Shown: positions 33,159-45,589, numbered from the stretch's first letter. The stretch is DNA of 64,000 nt from Bryum argenteum (GCA_037043015.1 CM073321.1:10486001-10550000), one strand, 5' to 3'. Made by a program: numbers and translations. Notes: a model not told the origin generated them from the sequence alone.

Positions 33159-33428
33159 ATATCTATCACAACCGCCAAAATAAACTCCACCCAGTCCCCT
33201 CTGTCAATCAGTAGCACCACTCCGCCGTCTTTTAACTCCAGGGCCGCGGATAGCAAGGCATATTTAAAGATACCACCACGGCCTCAATGCCCTCACTTGC
33301 GCCATCACTCGCTACCACGCTGCCTCACTCCACGCTTTTACTCACTCCGCCCTCTCTACTCTTTGTCTCTCTCTTTGGTTCTTCTTTTGCGCCTCGCACT
33401 TTGCGCTTCAATTCACTCCACGGAAACC

Positions 33429-35681
33429 ATGTCTTCTCAGAGTATCACACCTCAGAAGAAACCGGAGCAGCCATTCTACCTGCCAAAACAAGTACTCGAT
33501 TGGCGCAGCATGGTCGATGGAGTTTGGACGCAGAACACCGGACTACATCGTTTTTGGGAGGATATGAAGAGCTGGAGACTCAACGTCGACCAGTGCATGC
33601 AGTTCGTGGATAGTATGGCGCCCTAGAGCTGTGGAAGAGGGTTCTCCACCGGCACCGTGGATGGAGTACAAGTCCAATTTGCTGCGGCCTATCTATGTCA
33701 CCACAACGGATGGGACGACACCGGTATCACGCAGTGGACGGAAACCTGTGGGTTTCCAAAACCCGACATCGCGCAGAGGCTACCAGGGATGCAGCCGGAC
33801 AGCAGGCGCGACTACAATGTCTTCGCAGTCGAAGCAGAGCTGAACAAACCTTGGTTTGTCCGAATCCGCGGTATCCTCAGTCAAATGTACTTTCGATGCA
33901 ACTGTAACAAGATATTAGAGTTGCTACTGCTAGCGGATGCAGGAGCAAAGATCAACTAGAGTATGCTCCTTGAGGACAACCTACCTGTAGAACTCCAAAA
34001 CTATCAGCGCTGGTTGGATTACTCCAGTCCCATTGGCCCATTCTTCTCTACATACATCTTGCGGTACATGAAGTACCAAAAAGAAAATAACAAGTTGCCA
34101 CCGCTTGCCAACTTCGTGGACTTCGTGGACTTCTAGGGTCGTAAAACCCCGTCACCTATGAAACCGGTCAAGGACGCCGCGGCAGTAAGTTCCAGCAAGC
34201 AATCAAGGACGGAGTACGAGGTTGTCTCCGGGGATACAGAACACTCACTGGCGGAACATTTGGGCAACCACTTGACGCCCATGGTAGCATGCGTGCAGAA
34301 AGTGCACTCATGCTGCACCAGCTGCAATCCACGAAGCCCCAACAACGTCAACTCCGCAGGAAAAAAGGCTTGATATGAGAAAACCATGCAGGATCTGCAA
34401 ACACTCCTACGCAAGATGATAAAAGAATCAGTGCATGCCAACCAACACATGGACGAGGCGAATTGCGCGGTTCAGACCCTTAAGAGTCAGCTCGCGGCAT
34501 GTCGGATTGACATGCAGGCCATAATGGCGCAGCTCAACGGGGTTAGCAAGGAGAGGGACAATGCAAAGGAACAGATTGCGTCCCTGGAAACTCAGAATGA
34601 CGAACTCCGTCTACAATGCCGGAACTTGATTGACACCAACCCGACCAATCTAGACGCACAGAGCCTGGAGATGCGACGCCGAGCGGTTGTCAGCGAGGCA
34701 GAGAACTTCGAGACCAACAAACACGCTTGGATCCATGATGCCGCAGCTTGCTTGAGTGACGTCTTGTTCAACGCTATCTGAAAACAGCCACCGTAGACAA
34801 ACGAGCTTGCATGCGACTTGGTGGCAGCATGCATCGAACAAACTCTTGCAAAACTGCAGTTGAATACGGATTATGACTGGGATTGGCGCGAGTCCAGCCA
34901 TGAAGACACTGACCTCAGCACAGACACCACGGTCACCATTCACGAGTAGCCACCAATGCAGGTCAGAGAAGTTTGGCATGAATCTAAGGTAGTAGCCATG
35001 GACGGATCAGCAGAAGGCACCGTAGGCGACCAGCAGGAGTATCAGAGTATGTCCATGACCGAAGATCAACCGGAGGAGCAAGTGCACATACCAAAACACC
35101 TAACTGATACCGAACAAACGCCCCAACCATCGCCGAGGACAACAAAAGGCAGAGACCAGCCACCAACTCGTCCGCCATCAGCCGCAACGCCACGACCCGC
35201 GAGGCCATCAACCACGGTAACTAAAATTTCTTTTGCGGAACACCGACAAGCTCTAATACAAATGTTGGATGATAATACCTAGGATGTAGGACCTGACGAT
35301 GACGGTGAGGTTGACGAGGAGTTCCAAGACGCTCACAATGAAGTCCAACAATACTTCACCGAGCACCCGGATCTTGCACAACGCTTCATGGATTCGACTG
35401 CCAACAATGCTCAATGTCCCGGTTGTAACAAGATGTTAGGCAAAACGGTGCATGCTATCTATGAACATGCCAATACAATTCCGAAGCAAAGGCTGCTGCA
35501 CAAGGGAATCGCTGCAGCTATCAGAGCACTGTACAACAACGAACCACCGCCGAGACGACCCAGTAGCTGCCACAGGAACAGAATCGTTCCGATAGGAGGC
35601 TTGCCGACTGACGATCCAAGCGTTGACCAATCTGGGGAAGGATTGCGCTTTCATAGGGAGGGCAAAATGTTAGGCAACTGA
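33429..35681 (+). pseudogene. LTR family 2-encoded coiled-coil protein
   Basis: Starts ATG at 33,429 (MSSQSITPQKKPEQPFYLPK). Sections in order: a Trp-rich globular part (VWTQNTGLHRFWEDMKSW; GWDDTGITQWTETCGFPKP), a segment with SSPIGPFFSTYILRYMKYQK, a coiled coil at 34,386-34,700 (SKERDNAKEQIASLETQNDE), an acidic region, a Pro/Thr linker, and a C-terminal part with CPGCNKMLGK. Stops interrupt it near 33,624, 33,958, 34,134, 34,374 and 34,779. The layout parallels the family 1 LTR protein (Trp-rich part, PF..-LY/RY segment, coiled coil, Pro-rich linker), suggesting distant relationship, which is unproven. Confidence 0.55.
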
Positions 35682-35689
35682 CGTCACAG

Positions 35690-36134
35690 GGCAACCACTG
35701 TAACCAAGGCGGGAGCAATAAAGGCAACAGGGCAACCACGGGACACTTGACGGAGGCCATAGCCACCAAACAGGGCACCATGGCGACCAAGGTGGAGGCG
35801 ATAGCTGCTGACCGAGGACACCACGACACTTTGGATAAGGGCACCGCCCGATTTCCAGGACCTCCACCGTGCGACATAGGATATAAGCAAGTAGAAAACA
35901 TGAGGTATTCGTTGTAGTCACAATAGAAGTACACTTTCAGGCTAGCTTAATCAATCCTCCAATGTACTCAGATTCCGTAGCGTGAAGGCCAAGAGCCAAT
36001 CACTCTCTCTCTCCTATTGAATCTCTCTTGCTTTCCCTCTCCCTCGGCCTGCTTACTGTGTTTGCTTAGTGGACATGGCCAGAAACCTAACCCCTCAACC
36101 TCCACTACGTGTCTTTGTCTTCACAACGTTCTCC
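35690..36134. other. 3' part of giant LTR family 2, non-coding
   Basis: GGCAACCACGG-like short repeats (about 35,690-35,790), then a CT-rich stretch with CTCTCTCTCTCC near 36,003. Probably R/U5 of the LTR. Confidence 0.4.
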
Positions 36135-36135
36135 A

Positions 36136-36147
36136 CGGTATCAGAAT
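36136..36147 (+). other. Primer-binding-site-like sequence (initiator tRNA-Met)
   Basis: CGGTATCAGAAT matches 9 of 12 positions of the usual plant TGGTATCAGAGC site complementary to initiator tRNA-Met. It lies 0.4 kb before gag. Confidence 0.55.
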
Positions 36148-37786
36148 AACCGCAACTTGGATTTTAGACGTCTACACCATACCTCGACAACCTCGTTCGC
36201 TCCGAGTCAGCGAGCCACCACCGACGCCTCCTTAGTACAGCGTAGCCTTCCTCACCTTCATCCTCGATATCTATATTCTACCCAAGATTCTACAGAAAGA
36301 AAGCAAGAACTTCTCCTCCCTGACTCTAACGGTACCGTCGTATTCCGCCAAAGCCCTTCTCTCGAGAACCAAGCTGCCCTCAGTCTTATTCCTTCTCTGT
36401 TGCCTTAAGAAACTATTCCGCTGTTCTAGATGAACTCGTAAAGCATTCCATCCACCCTAATCCATGCTAACATTTAGGCGACCATGTTGGGGATGGAATG
36501 TTGAGTCATCGCGAATAAGGATAAAACAACCTCAAAATGAGACACCATGGCTCCACGGAAACGTACAGAGAAGAATACGGAACCCGAGGAGGCCACACCC
36601 CAAGATGACTAAGATACCCCAAGATACCACAAAAGAACTACTCCAGTGGATGACACAACACATGACAAATTTGGCGGCAAAAAACGATGCCACCAATGCC
36701 AAGATGGAATTGCTAAATTCACACTATCTACAGGAGGTAGGAACGTCGACAACCATTCCAAACCCTCCCATAGTAACCATAGGACCATCAGTACTCCCGC
36801 CCATAGATTCCGCCGTTGTCGCTTCCATGGCGTCCTTGGAACGTGACATGCTCATTAAAGTACTAAAAATACCTTAACCAGTCTTTGATGACTCTGGCGA
36901 CTCGGATTGGCATGTTCGCAAATTTAAAGTTATAGCACGAACCAACGGAGTCACCAGCACTAAAGACTTGCAGAACATATTTGGAACTTTGCTCCAAGGC
37001 AATGACATAAATTGGTACATTGAGTTTGAGGCCAAACACATGTTGCCAACATGGAAAGAAATAAAGCGGAGTTTTTTACAGAAATTCCAAAAACCAAAGA
37101 CAAGCTCTGAAATACGATGGGCTATAGGAAACATCCAGCAAGAAAGAAACGAACTTGTTGACAAATTTTACAACTGATTTAAACAACTAGCAGACAAACT
37201 CAACCACCGGCCCGAGGAGGATTACCTGTTCGAAGGGTTCAAAAAGGGACTGTTGCCATGGATACAGCAGGGTATAATCATCCGTGGTGTCAAAACATTA
37301 CAGGACATACTAGCCGCTGCCAACGATATCAGCAGGGAGTTCACTTTTATCGATAAAACTCAAACACCGTTGTTGCTACTTCCAACATCTTGAGCGACGA
37401 CTTGTTCTACACCCGCACCTTGCACAATCTGTGGAAAATTATACGTTGGGCGTTGTTGGTTTTCCAACGCATCAGCAAGGACCAAAGACAACCGACCCAC
37501 GCGAGCTACGGCCGCAACCATGTTTTTGGATGAAATCAACATGGATGCTTTCCAACCTGGCATGAGCAACGGTTGCTGGGAATGTAGATCTCCTCATCAT
37601 AGACGGGGCCAATGCCTGAATTTGAAACAACGCTGGACCAACACCCGTACCTCCACAGACACCAAGGCAACCACGTGCAACTCTGAAGTAAATTCAACCA
37701 TTTAGAGAGGGGGAGTTACGCTCACCAAAGTCCACGGAACCAATCTGGCAACTATAAGCACTGCCGCGGTAACCACAAGATCCAAA

Positions 37787-37791
37787 GCTAC
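37787..37791 (+). repeat. 5-bp target duplication (left) of solo giant LTR
   Basis: GCTAC, repeated at 41,245-41,249. Deleting the LTR and one copy restores the gag frame. Confidence 0.85.
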
Positions 37792-40700
37792 TGTCGGATG
37801 CCATGTATTCACTTTATCTTCCCATACACGTTTATTGGTGTAATACCCGTGTTTAAGTGACTCCTGTATCGTTCCAGGGATTCTATAAAGTGACCAAGAC
37901 AAGTAGTGCTAAAACAACCAAACCCCCAAACGTTTCTAGTCCCAACTTATGTTTTAACCTTGCATGGCAAGGGTATCCCTTTGCAAGAGGGGATGCACAG
38001 AGACTCTTTCCCTTATTTTTACCGTGGCGGAAACTTCCACACTTAGTCTCTTCCCATACACACACACACTAAGGCACACATTACGTCCTCACAACTAATC
38101 CGTCCTAGACGTCCGAACTAGCAGGTCACGCAGGCCGTCCTGGTTACCCTATCACACTTACTACAATGACAGACTCCAAGAGCTCCGAATTCGGCTAGAG
38201 GACGTCTACACGTATTCTGGTCACGTACTGTGCTTGATCCGTCCTCTGAGACTACAGAGGAACCCAAGTCTGTGGCAGCTGGAGGTCGGATTGGAATCCG
38301 GCCTCACACACTATACTCTCAGACCCTCCCAGACCGTAAAGTGTTTACCACAGCAGTTTCCCTCTCTCGGACACCTAGACCAGTTCAAGACACAAGGCAC
38401 TCAAGAATACTTCCAACCCGACCTCAACTCCACAGAAACGATCTAACAAAGAATCCGGATTCCTAACTCCCAACTCATAACCCAAACACAGTAGATCCGA
38501 CTTTCCAAGCACTCGACTGAAAAGGAGACAGGGAAATAATCACACCGAATATGCGCATAAGAAGGTTTGATTAACACTCAAGCAAGGAAGGAATGTTTTA
38601 GGTGGCCAAATTTCCACCTATAAGGACTTCTAAGTCAACGACTTAGAAACCTAACTGGATTGCGGCGCCGACCTACAAGGCCTACTGCTCAAAAAGCGGC
38701 ACGCATTCCCAAAAAAAAGATACTATACTGGCCTAGGTCGGATCCCGATCCGGCCTCCTAACCCTGGCCGTCCTCTGACTGCCGAACTCTAATTACGTCC
38801 TACCTCCTCCTCCGCGAACTAACCCCGTACTTCGGCCGCTTTAGTGGCGAGGATGCGATACGTCCTACCTTGACCCTCTTGCCCGTATCCGTTATCATGT
38901 ACTCGTCCTCGCTGGAGTTTGTGTCGTCCCCGCTCTTCAGCTCTTCTTCTTCGGAGTGCTCGAGGCCAATGTCGTGAAGCTTCTGGGCTCCAGGAGACTT
39001 CTTGTATTCCTCGGCCGTAAGCTTCCTCTTCGCGGTACGGGTGTTCTTGGCCGGAGAATCCGCTGGGACGATTGCCTCTCCCTCCGTCTTCACCTTGGAT
39101 TTGCCCTTCGTGTCGGTCGGACTGGAGGGTCCAGCATCCGTCCTCTCCATCTTAACCGGATCCGGCCTCGGAGTCTTGGCCGGGGTAGAAGTGAAGGCCG
39201 GCATTACTACCTCCTTCATCTGCTCCCGGACGGCGTCGAGCAACACCTTGACCTCGGCATTGCTCTTCTCGACCTTGGTGGCGTACGTCTTCGCTGCCAA
39301 GAGGAACTTCCGGAAAGTTTCCACCTTGAAAACCTCCGACTCTAGGATTCCGGCCTCGTACAGGTTGGCCTTCTGAAGTACGTCGGCCGGAGTCTCGCAG
39401 ATCTCGACGAGCTTTACGACCTGCTCGTTCGCCGTAATTACGGCCTGCCGTCCGACCAGGAGTTCTTCCTCCCTTCTTCTCACCGTCTCCCGAAGACGTC
39501 TGTTCTCCAGGATGAGCTTCGTCACTTGCTTCTCCAACTGCCGGAACTGCTCCTCGTCCGGCTTGGAGTCCCACTTCTGCTTTACCGCCAGCAATGTCTG
39601 CACCCCAAACTCTCTGCATAGCTGCGCCAGTAGCTTTTGGTAGAAGAAGTACTGGCACCTGGCTTCCGTAAAGTGGTGCCATACTCGCCTCATGGGATCC
39701 GCATGGTTGGCGGACGGACTGAGAGGTGGGGGAAGTCTGGGGTCTTTCGGATTCATGGGATTCTCCCAGTCGGCCGTAACTTCCCCTTCATCCACAACCT
39801 TCGAAGATTGTCCTCGCTCGGTCTGCGTTCCGGCCTCGGTTGGGTTCTTAGGAGGGGACGGGGACGGAAGGATTATTACCTCTGGACCCGTCCGCGGTGG
39901 GATTGCCTCGTGAGCCAGCTCTTGTGGCGCATCCGGTTGGACGTCTCCATCGTCTAATCCGACCTCGTCCTCTTCATCGTCGGAGTATACAGCTTGCTAT
40001 CCGCGCTCTCTTCCGACTCGAACACGCCGTTGTTCTGGGATGATAGTGCGATCTCGTAGTTCGACTCCTCCTCCGCTGTCAGCACTTCCTCCTTTTGTAC
40101 AGATGGTAAAGGAAAGGAGTGATCGGGCTAGGACAGGTTTTACCTACGTTCTCCGCGAGCCGGGCGACTAGGTCTCGGATGATCATACCCCAGTCGACCT
40201 CCCGTTCTCCTCGCAGGGACCCCAAGACGGTGTTGGCGAGCCGGACGGTTATCTGATGCGGCTTCTCCGCGTGGATGATCGGCGCTAAGAACTTGATGAT
40301 GGCGCGCTCCCTCGGGTCCTTGCAATCTTCCACCGAATAGCCGTTGTTCTTGTGCGGATTCCCGTAGAACGCCTTCTTCGCCCATTTATGTTTCCAGCCG
40401 CTCAACCGTACTCCGCTGTTTATGATTAGGCCTTAAACAGCTCTCCAGTGGTCGACCGTCCAGGAAGCCGGCTTCCCTCTGACCGTCCCCTCGAATTGAT
40501 TCGGAGCGCCGACCTTGATCTCGCGCACCATCTCCGCGTCGCGCAGTCTCCACGGTGTGTCCAACATGCCGGAGAGCCCCATCTTGTCGAGGTCCTCCGC
40601 CAATGACTTCTTCTCTTCCTTGTCAATCGGAATGCAAGGGAGTACTAACTTGATCGAGATCTTGAGCTACTCCTACGCCTGAGCGGAAGCGGACGCCGAT

Positions 40701-41244
40701 CCTGCCATGGGAAAGAAGTCGACAAAAAGTACAAAGTGGCCGGGTTGAGATCGGCCACTGGGCCGGATCGGAACTAAGGTACGGAAAGTGAAAGACGAAA
40801 GGCAGGGGCGCAAGAAGACAAGAAGGCAGAAAGTGAGGAGGCAGGTGACGACAAGGGCGGACGGGTCGCCTTTTATAGAGGGAGTCAGAATTAAATCCAA
40901 CCATCATGACTTGTCCCGCCGCCATCATTGCCATCTCCGTATGGAGTCGCCTTCTAGATTTCTCGTCATTATTAAATTCCTCGCCACTCCGTCCTTCAGC
41001 CGCCGTATTAACTCCCATTCCGGCCTCTGACAGCACGTCCTAGCCGTACGGTAGCCGAGTACGGATTCGGAAATCCGTCCTTGTTATCACAAACTAGATT
41101 TTAACTATAACATTTATTTGTAAAAATGTAATTGCCTTATAGTATACGGCCTAGCACATACTTAGGTCGGATTCTAGACTCTATACTTATTCTTAATGCG
41201 CATTAGAACTTAGTGGCCAAAAATCGAAAAAACAGGGTCCGACA
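37792..41244 (-). mobile_element. Giant LTR family 1, copy 2: solo LTR (3.45 kb)
   Basis: Ends TGTCGGA/TCCGACA and a perfect 5-bp target duplication (GCTAC), inserted in a gypsy gag. The sequence matches copy 1 along its whole length with small differences. No pol or gag of its own is present, so it is a solo LTR, normally formed by recombination between the two LTRs of a complete element. This shows the 3.45-kb segment is a complete LTR. Confidence 0.85.
38800..40708 (-). pseudogene. LTR-encoded coiled-coil protein, copy 2
   Basis: Same ORF as 13,748-15,657, about 636 residues. The C-terminal two thirds are open over 331 codons (39,795-38,800): WHHFTEARCQYFFYQKLLAQ, coiled coil LENRRLRETVRRREEELLVG, VVKLVEICETPADVLQKANL, Pro/Thr/Lys linker, basic tail SSRRRR. 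The N-terminal third has stops (codons 12 and 14, and after DHWRAV) and a frame change near 39,995. Between copies most of the coiled-coil and EICETPADVLQKANLYEAG region is unchanged while the linkers vary, hinting at past selection. Confidence 0.7.
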
Positions 41245-41249
41245 GCTAC
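41245..41249 (+). repeat. 5-bp target duplication (right) of solo giant LTR
   Basis: GCTAC, as at 37,787-37,791. Confidence 0.85.
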
Positions 41250-41461
41250 CATAGATAATCATGTGGTAGAACATCACAAACCTTTCGCGGAGCAACATTG
41301 GGAAAAATTGCATAACCTCCAGACAGAGATTCAAGCTCACCTTGAAACACCTGTGGTCCCAGACCTACAACATGTCTTGGACAAAACTAACGTGCGGATC
41401 ACTTTAGCTAATTTACTGAAAATCAGTTCAGAACTGCAATCATACATACAAAATATTTGCA

Positions 41462-42649
41462 TATGGAATTATTTAATTAATAGATACTTAAAAACGCTTA
41501 AAGATTGCGTGAGGACATTCAAACATTCCCAAAGGAGCATTGTGGCAAGGTATCAACTGGACAAAACACTCGGGTTTTGTACAGAGTACTTGAGACAACA
41601 TCAAGCAACAACTTATTGTGTATATGACGCTAATAAAGAGGTCATCATAAATGACAAAATATTGCAGCAAAATCATCCACGAAATGCAGTTTGTCTAATG
41701 AGGTACGCAAATACCCACATGCATTCGTCATAGACAACAAACTGTGCTTGGAATCGTGGCGAGAGTGATTTTGCATGCTAGTATTTGACTGTAGGGGTAC
41801 CATGCCTAAAGTATGTACTTGTAGTAGTATGCTAAGTTATTATCAATGATTCAATTAAGTTTGCAGATACGTGGATGTGTAAATACTAAAAAGATGTCAG
41901 TAAGAACATATTTTTTGACATTCAGAAAATTTCATACATGTATTGGTGAAGTATTTGCAGATCTCTTATATTTCATCAAGATGGACAATACATCGTCTTT
42001 ATGACATCTAAGACAAATCGGCCATGAATACACGTGCTTTAAGTATTAAGCATGTATTTGCAATGTCTAACAATGGAGGAGAGGCGGTATACAAGAAAAA
42101 GTGAGAGGCATATCGAGTAGAGTCAAGGCGTCATTGATCTTCTAGAGCTCTGACGTACCCCGCCAAACTCAGAAATTTGCCATGCTTTGCAGATTGCCTA
42201 ATGGCACGAGTCATAGAAGGATAACATATTGGTGAGCGTCTAGAAAGAGACGTAATACAATACTCTTATTATTCGAAGCGATTTGCAAGCTTACATTGGC
42301 ATGCATTCGGAATGCATTTGCGTCTTTAGACTTCCCAAGGCACTTATCTTACACGAGTCTCATGTGTACTGGCAACCTACATACAACAGCTACGTTGGGG
42401 ATTCAGATTAGGAAGCCGATTGACCATACTGCATAGCATGTGGAATACATGTAGGAAATATTGGAGTTGGATTATTGTAATTACTATAGGACGATCTTGC
42501 GATGGGAATGGATACGACTCTCAGGAGATATGCGAGTGCTCAATATCAAGTGTAACATGTATAGTTTCGCATTGGCGAACTTCAAGCAAATAGATTGTTT
42601 AGTGCACTTGCATTTCGTTGCATTGTCAAAAAGTATTTTTCTTCAATGA
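41462..42649 (+). pseudogene. CACTA (En/Spm) transposase C-terminal remnant
   Basis: The first part, ICIWNYLINRYLKTLKDCVR with SIVARYQLDKTLGFCTEYL (41,462-41,620), matches the DUF4218 region of plant CACTA transposases. In that family it runs M-x-P-x-E-R-Y-L..LK..VRN...PEGSIAE.Y...E.L.FC..YL. The far C-terminal part at 42,450-42,649 reads EILELDYCNYYRTILRWEWI and FALANFKQID, matching the family's terminal domain. The DDE core lies upstream in intact elements and is absent. The DNA between 41,740 and 42,450 is frameshifted. By chance the first piece is in frame with the gypsy gag remnant. Confidence 0.75.
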
Positions 42650-43640
42650 CTCCACGAGAGGCGGATAGAAGGTTGTGTGTCGAAGTGATGTGTGCTGTAG
42701 GCGTACAACACTAAACAATCGACTGCCCTTGCGGAATTGCAATTGGTACGGCGCAAACTTCAAAGTCTTTAAACAGCAGATTTAGGAGAAAGAGGCGATT
42801 TTAAGAGCATCTACCATGGAAGGGCTTTTATGTTACTTGTGCGAGACATACAATCAATGATTCTCTAATTGAAGAGTAGTCATATATGAGCTTTTTATTA
42901 CCGATACTACTTTTTTGTACTCACATCTTGCAGTAGTGGACGTATGAATGGATGTCTTTGAAGGTATTCTCTAAGACATGTCTTTCAATGTTTAAGTTGC
43001 GGTATTACACGTATAAGACAATGTCTTTGAAGATGTCTTACAAGACATATATTTAAATGTTTACAAAGATAGTGCCAAAAACATGGTATTACATGTACTC
43101 TTGTGCGACGTGGACTTTTCTTTAGCATATAGATATACAGCTCTAAATTTTGAAATTAATTTTATGTCCTCATAAATTTTCATACATAAATATAAGAAAA
43201 TTGCCGTATATATTTAAAATACTGTAATTGCTAACAAATTTACTAACTAATTAATATTCTAATATTTATATATTAATATATTAATATTTAATGATACATC
43301 GGTAATTTTCAAATTGTTTCCCTTGATGAAACCAAAATTTCTTGTCAACGTGGCAATTTCATGTTTAACTCGATGTCTTTAAAGGCATCTTACAGAACAT
43401 CTACATATCTATGGATATCTTCAAGTCTTCTCCCATTCACGGGTGCTTCCATGCCCATCGTAGCTAAGGTCATCTCTGAAACAACAAGACATCTTCCGAT
43501 CATAGAAGACATCTTGCAAGACAACAAGACATCTCAGAAGTAAGTAACTTATTCTTAAATACAAGTAAAAACAACTCAACAAATATTGCTACAAATGTTT
43601 TCAACCTAAATAAGTGGATAATTTCCTATGGTATAGATGA
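42650..43640. other. AT-rich spacer with AAGACATCT-type repeats
   Basis: No gene. The motif GTCTTTGAAGG/ATGTCTTACAAGACAT recurs at about 42,955, 43,020, 43,375 and 43,490 in both orientations, giving weak dyads. Probably decayed repeat DNA. Confidence 0.4.
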
Positions 43641-43644
43641 TAAA

Positions 43645-43910
43645 GTGTGCAATGAATTTTGGACCAATAAACAAGTAATAGATTCCCAAAAAACATGCTT
43701 CTTCAAACCAAGACATGGTCAATATATTGGCGATGCTGCAAAAAAACTATTTTGTATCCGAGAATTATATCCATCAATTAAATGCTCAACATGCAACTTC
43801 CAAGACCCAAACACTAAGTTCCATGTATCGTGAAAATGAAACAATACCACATATATGCGCCTAGAACAAAAAGACACAACGAAGCACTTTGGGAAATTGA
43901 ATAACTATTA
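43645..43910 (+). pseudogene. Possible non-LTR retrotransposon zinc-binding C-terminus
   Basis: One frame gives CIRELYPSIKCSTCNFQD, the next RENETIPHICA, and the third RHNEALWEIE. Joined across frameshifts, this resembles the CxxC...ET.xHIxxC...R.N zinc-binding tail found after reverse transcriptase in LINE-type elements. Short and frameshifted, so only a suggestion. Confidence 0.3.
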
Positions 43911-44456
43911 GTCTCACAAAAAATCTCAAGATATTATATTCTCTAGAATGCGAGTACATATAATGATAAACTACTAGAGAATTATTGTCACCATGGCTAT
44001 TCCCATCTACATAATTAAACACAGATGCGAATGTGATGCATGACTAAAACCACACCTCTCATGCATATAAAGACTACCTTACCAATCAACCTTCCCCCTC
44101 TACATCTCCAAACATCAATTTAAAAGTATAATTCATAGAATTTGCATATTGTAACCACGGATTTCCACAAGATAACATTGAAAGAAAGTTAAAAGCATAT
44201 TAACCTCTTATCAACAATATTATCTACGAAGGTTGGAATGCTAAACCCACTTATATGTCTACTTATATATGTCTACCATTAGAAGGGTTAGTAGTCCTAT
44301 ACCACTATTGTTATGCCTTGTGTAGGAGTATCATCAAAGATAGGTTAAATAGACACTATCTTCACGCCAACCTGCAGGAGTATTATGTATTTTTTTATTT
44401 TTTTTTATTTTTAAAAAAAAATTCTTTCCCCCTAGATTTATGACTCTATTGCGCTC
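43911..44456. other. Spacer, no feature recognised
   Basis: AT-rich DNA with a T/A homopolymer stretch at 44,390-44,420. No supported gene. Confidence 0.4.
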
Positions 44457-44690
44457 TCAGGAATCTATCAACATTGACACGGTGTAATTTACATGGGACA
44501 ATGTCGTTGACTGTGATGGTCCCCCGACCATTTTGGGGCTAGGTACCACGCCAGAGATGGCTACGTCTTCTAGATTTTCATACTGGTAAATGTGTAATTC
44601 CAACTTTGTATCAGTAGCATCGTTTTTTGCAGGGAGGTTAGTGATTTGTTGCTTCATCCATTTTAAAATTCTCATATGGTATCAGGGTGA
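44457..44690 (-). pseudogene. Gypsy gag N-terminal fragment (minus strand)
   Basis: The minus-strand frame RILKWMKQQITNLPAKNDAT resembles the gag at 36,640 (LLQWMTQHMTNLAAKNDAT), so it is a related gypsy element in the opposite orientation. Only about 72 residues remain. Confidence 0.6.
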
Positions 44691-44699
44691 ACTAGAGGC

Positions 44700-45540
44700 G
44701 TGATCTCCTCAAGTTTGACGTTCTTTTCGCCATTATGTTTCCAAAAAGCAATAGTTTTTTTAGAAAGTCTCTTGAATCGCAAAATAACTTTAGACCCTAT
44801 CCTTAATATGGTCCCCAAAATGTTAGCGAAGGCACTAATTGGAGGTTTTTTTATGAATTTGTTCGGGTTGTTCGTAGTTTACTTGGGTATTATCATTTCT
44901 AAGCCAAAAACATGGGAGTTTGGATGAAAGTTGGTTGCAGTTAAGAGTGCTTTTTAATGAGCCACGAAGCCTTAGGATGAGTGCAAAAGTGCCATAAAGT
45001 TACAGTGGGAAGAATATTGTTCACAAGGAGATAAAGTTTTTAACGATTGTTTGCACCTTGCTATGTCGACTAACCACGAAGTCACCTTCGAGCCTAAGGT
45101 ATCGGTTTTAAGTGAAAGCTATGCACTAATTGAAGTACGGTAGGGTTTCAAGAGAGTGGATCTAGGAAACAAGCAAAGTGACGTGCTCAAGTCAACAAGG
45201 AATTCCCGTATAAGCGACCGAAGGAGCAACAGCCAAAGACAATAATCGACATTGGTACCTATAGAGTTAGCACAATGACAAAGTTTGTCAGCATTGATGA
45301 GAGGCTTAAAGGGAGAGAAGATAAGGGAGATGAATACAAATATGGATAGTAGTATATAAGACAAAATGTAGGGTGAAGTACTAGATCAAGGCTTTTTGTT
45401 TATAATGTAGAGTAAGAGTAGAACAGATGTTGTAATACTTTATTGTACGAATGCAACTACGGAGACTAAACAAGTGTTTAATTTTTGTTTTCTACACGTG
45501 TATATACCCTATTGTTGCGGTTAATTTTGTTGCCTAACCA
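44700..45540. other. Spacer, possibly decayed LTR
   Basis: No gene recognised. A TATA-like GTATATAAG at 45,352 followed by CT/AT-rich DNA resembles LTR promoter sequence, but no paired LTR or target duplication was found. Confidence 0.3.
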
Positions 45541-45589
45541 CAAATGCTATCTCTCCGCCTTCGTCGTCTAGTTGGGCCGGGTGACGTCA

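Larger units (their letters stand above)
33170..36135 (+). mobile_element. Giant LTR, family 2 (about 3 kb), ORF-bearing
   Basis: The segment lies between the end of a gypsy pol and a primer-binding-site-like sequence followed by gag. That is the order expected of an LTR shared by tandem elements (pol-LTR-gag). Its right border is set by GGTATCAGA at 36,137. Its left border is not resolved: no clear polypurine tract and TG start were identified, so 33,170 is approximate. A TATA-like CATATTTAAAG is at about 33,258. It encodes a coiled-coil protein, as family 1 does, but the sequences are not obviously alike. Confidence 0.5.
36547..41462 (+). pseudogene. Gypsy gag, split by a solo giant LTR
   Basis: A Ty3/gypsy capsid/nucleocapsid gene. 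It opens MAPRKRTEKNTEPEEATPQD (36,547), changes frame, then gives KELLQWMTQHMTNLAAKNDA and the capsid-like stretch RKFKVIARTNGVTSTKDLQN, LLQGNDINWYIEFEAKH and YLFEGFKKGLLPWIQQG. The nucleocapsid has one zinc knuckle, CWECRSPHHRRGQC (CX2CX4HX4C), at about 37,580. The frame is cut at 37,791 by the LTR insertion and resumes at 41,245 (SKA then TIDNHVVEHHKPFAEQHWEK) once the 5-bp duplication is removed. It then runs to about 41,460, where CACTA sequence takes over. Stops at 36,875 and 37,175 show decay. Confidence 0.85.

Noticed and set aside
41263-41733. A single 156-codon protein
   Set aside because: It is a chance in-frame join of the gypsy gag remnant and a CACTA transposase fragment, each recognisable on its own side of about 41,462.
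44674-44690. TGGTATCAGGGT as a primer-binding site on the plus strand
   Set aside because: The adjoining gag fragment runs on the minus strand and no LTR precedes it, so the match is likely chance.
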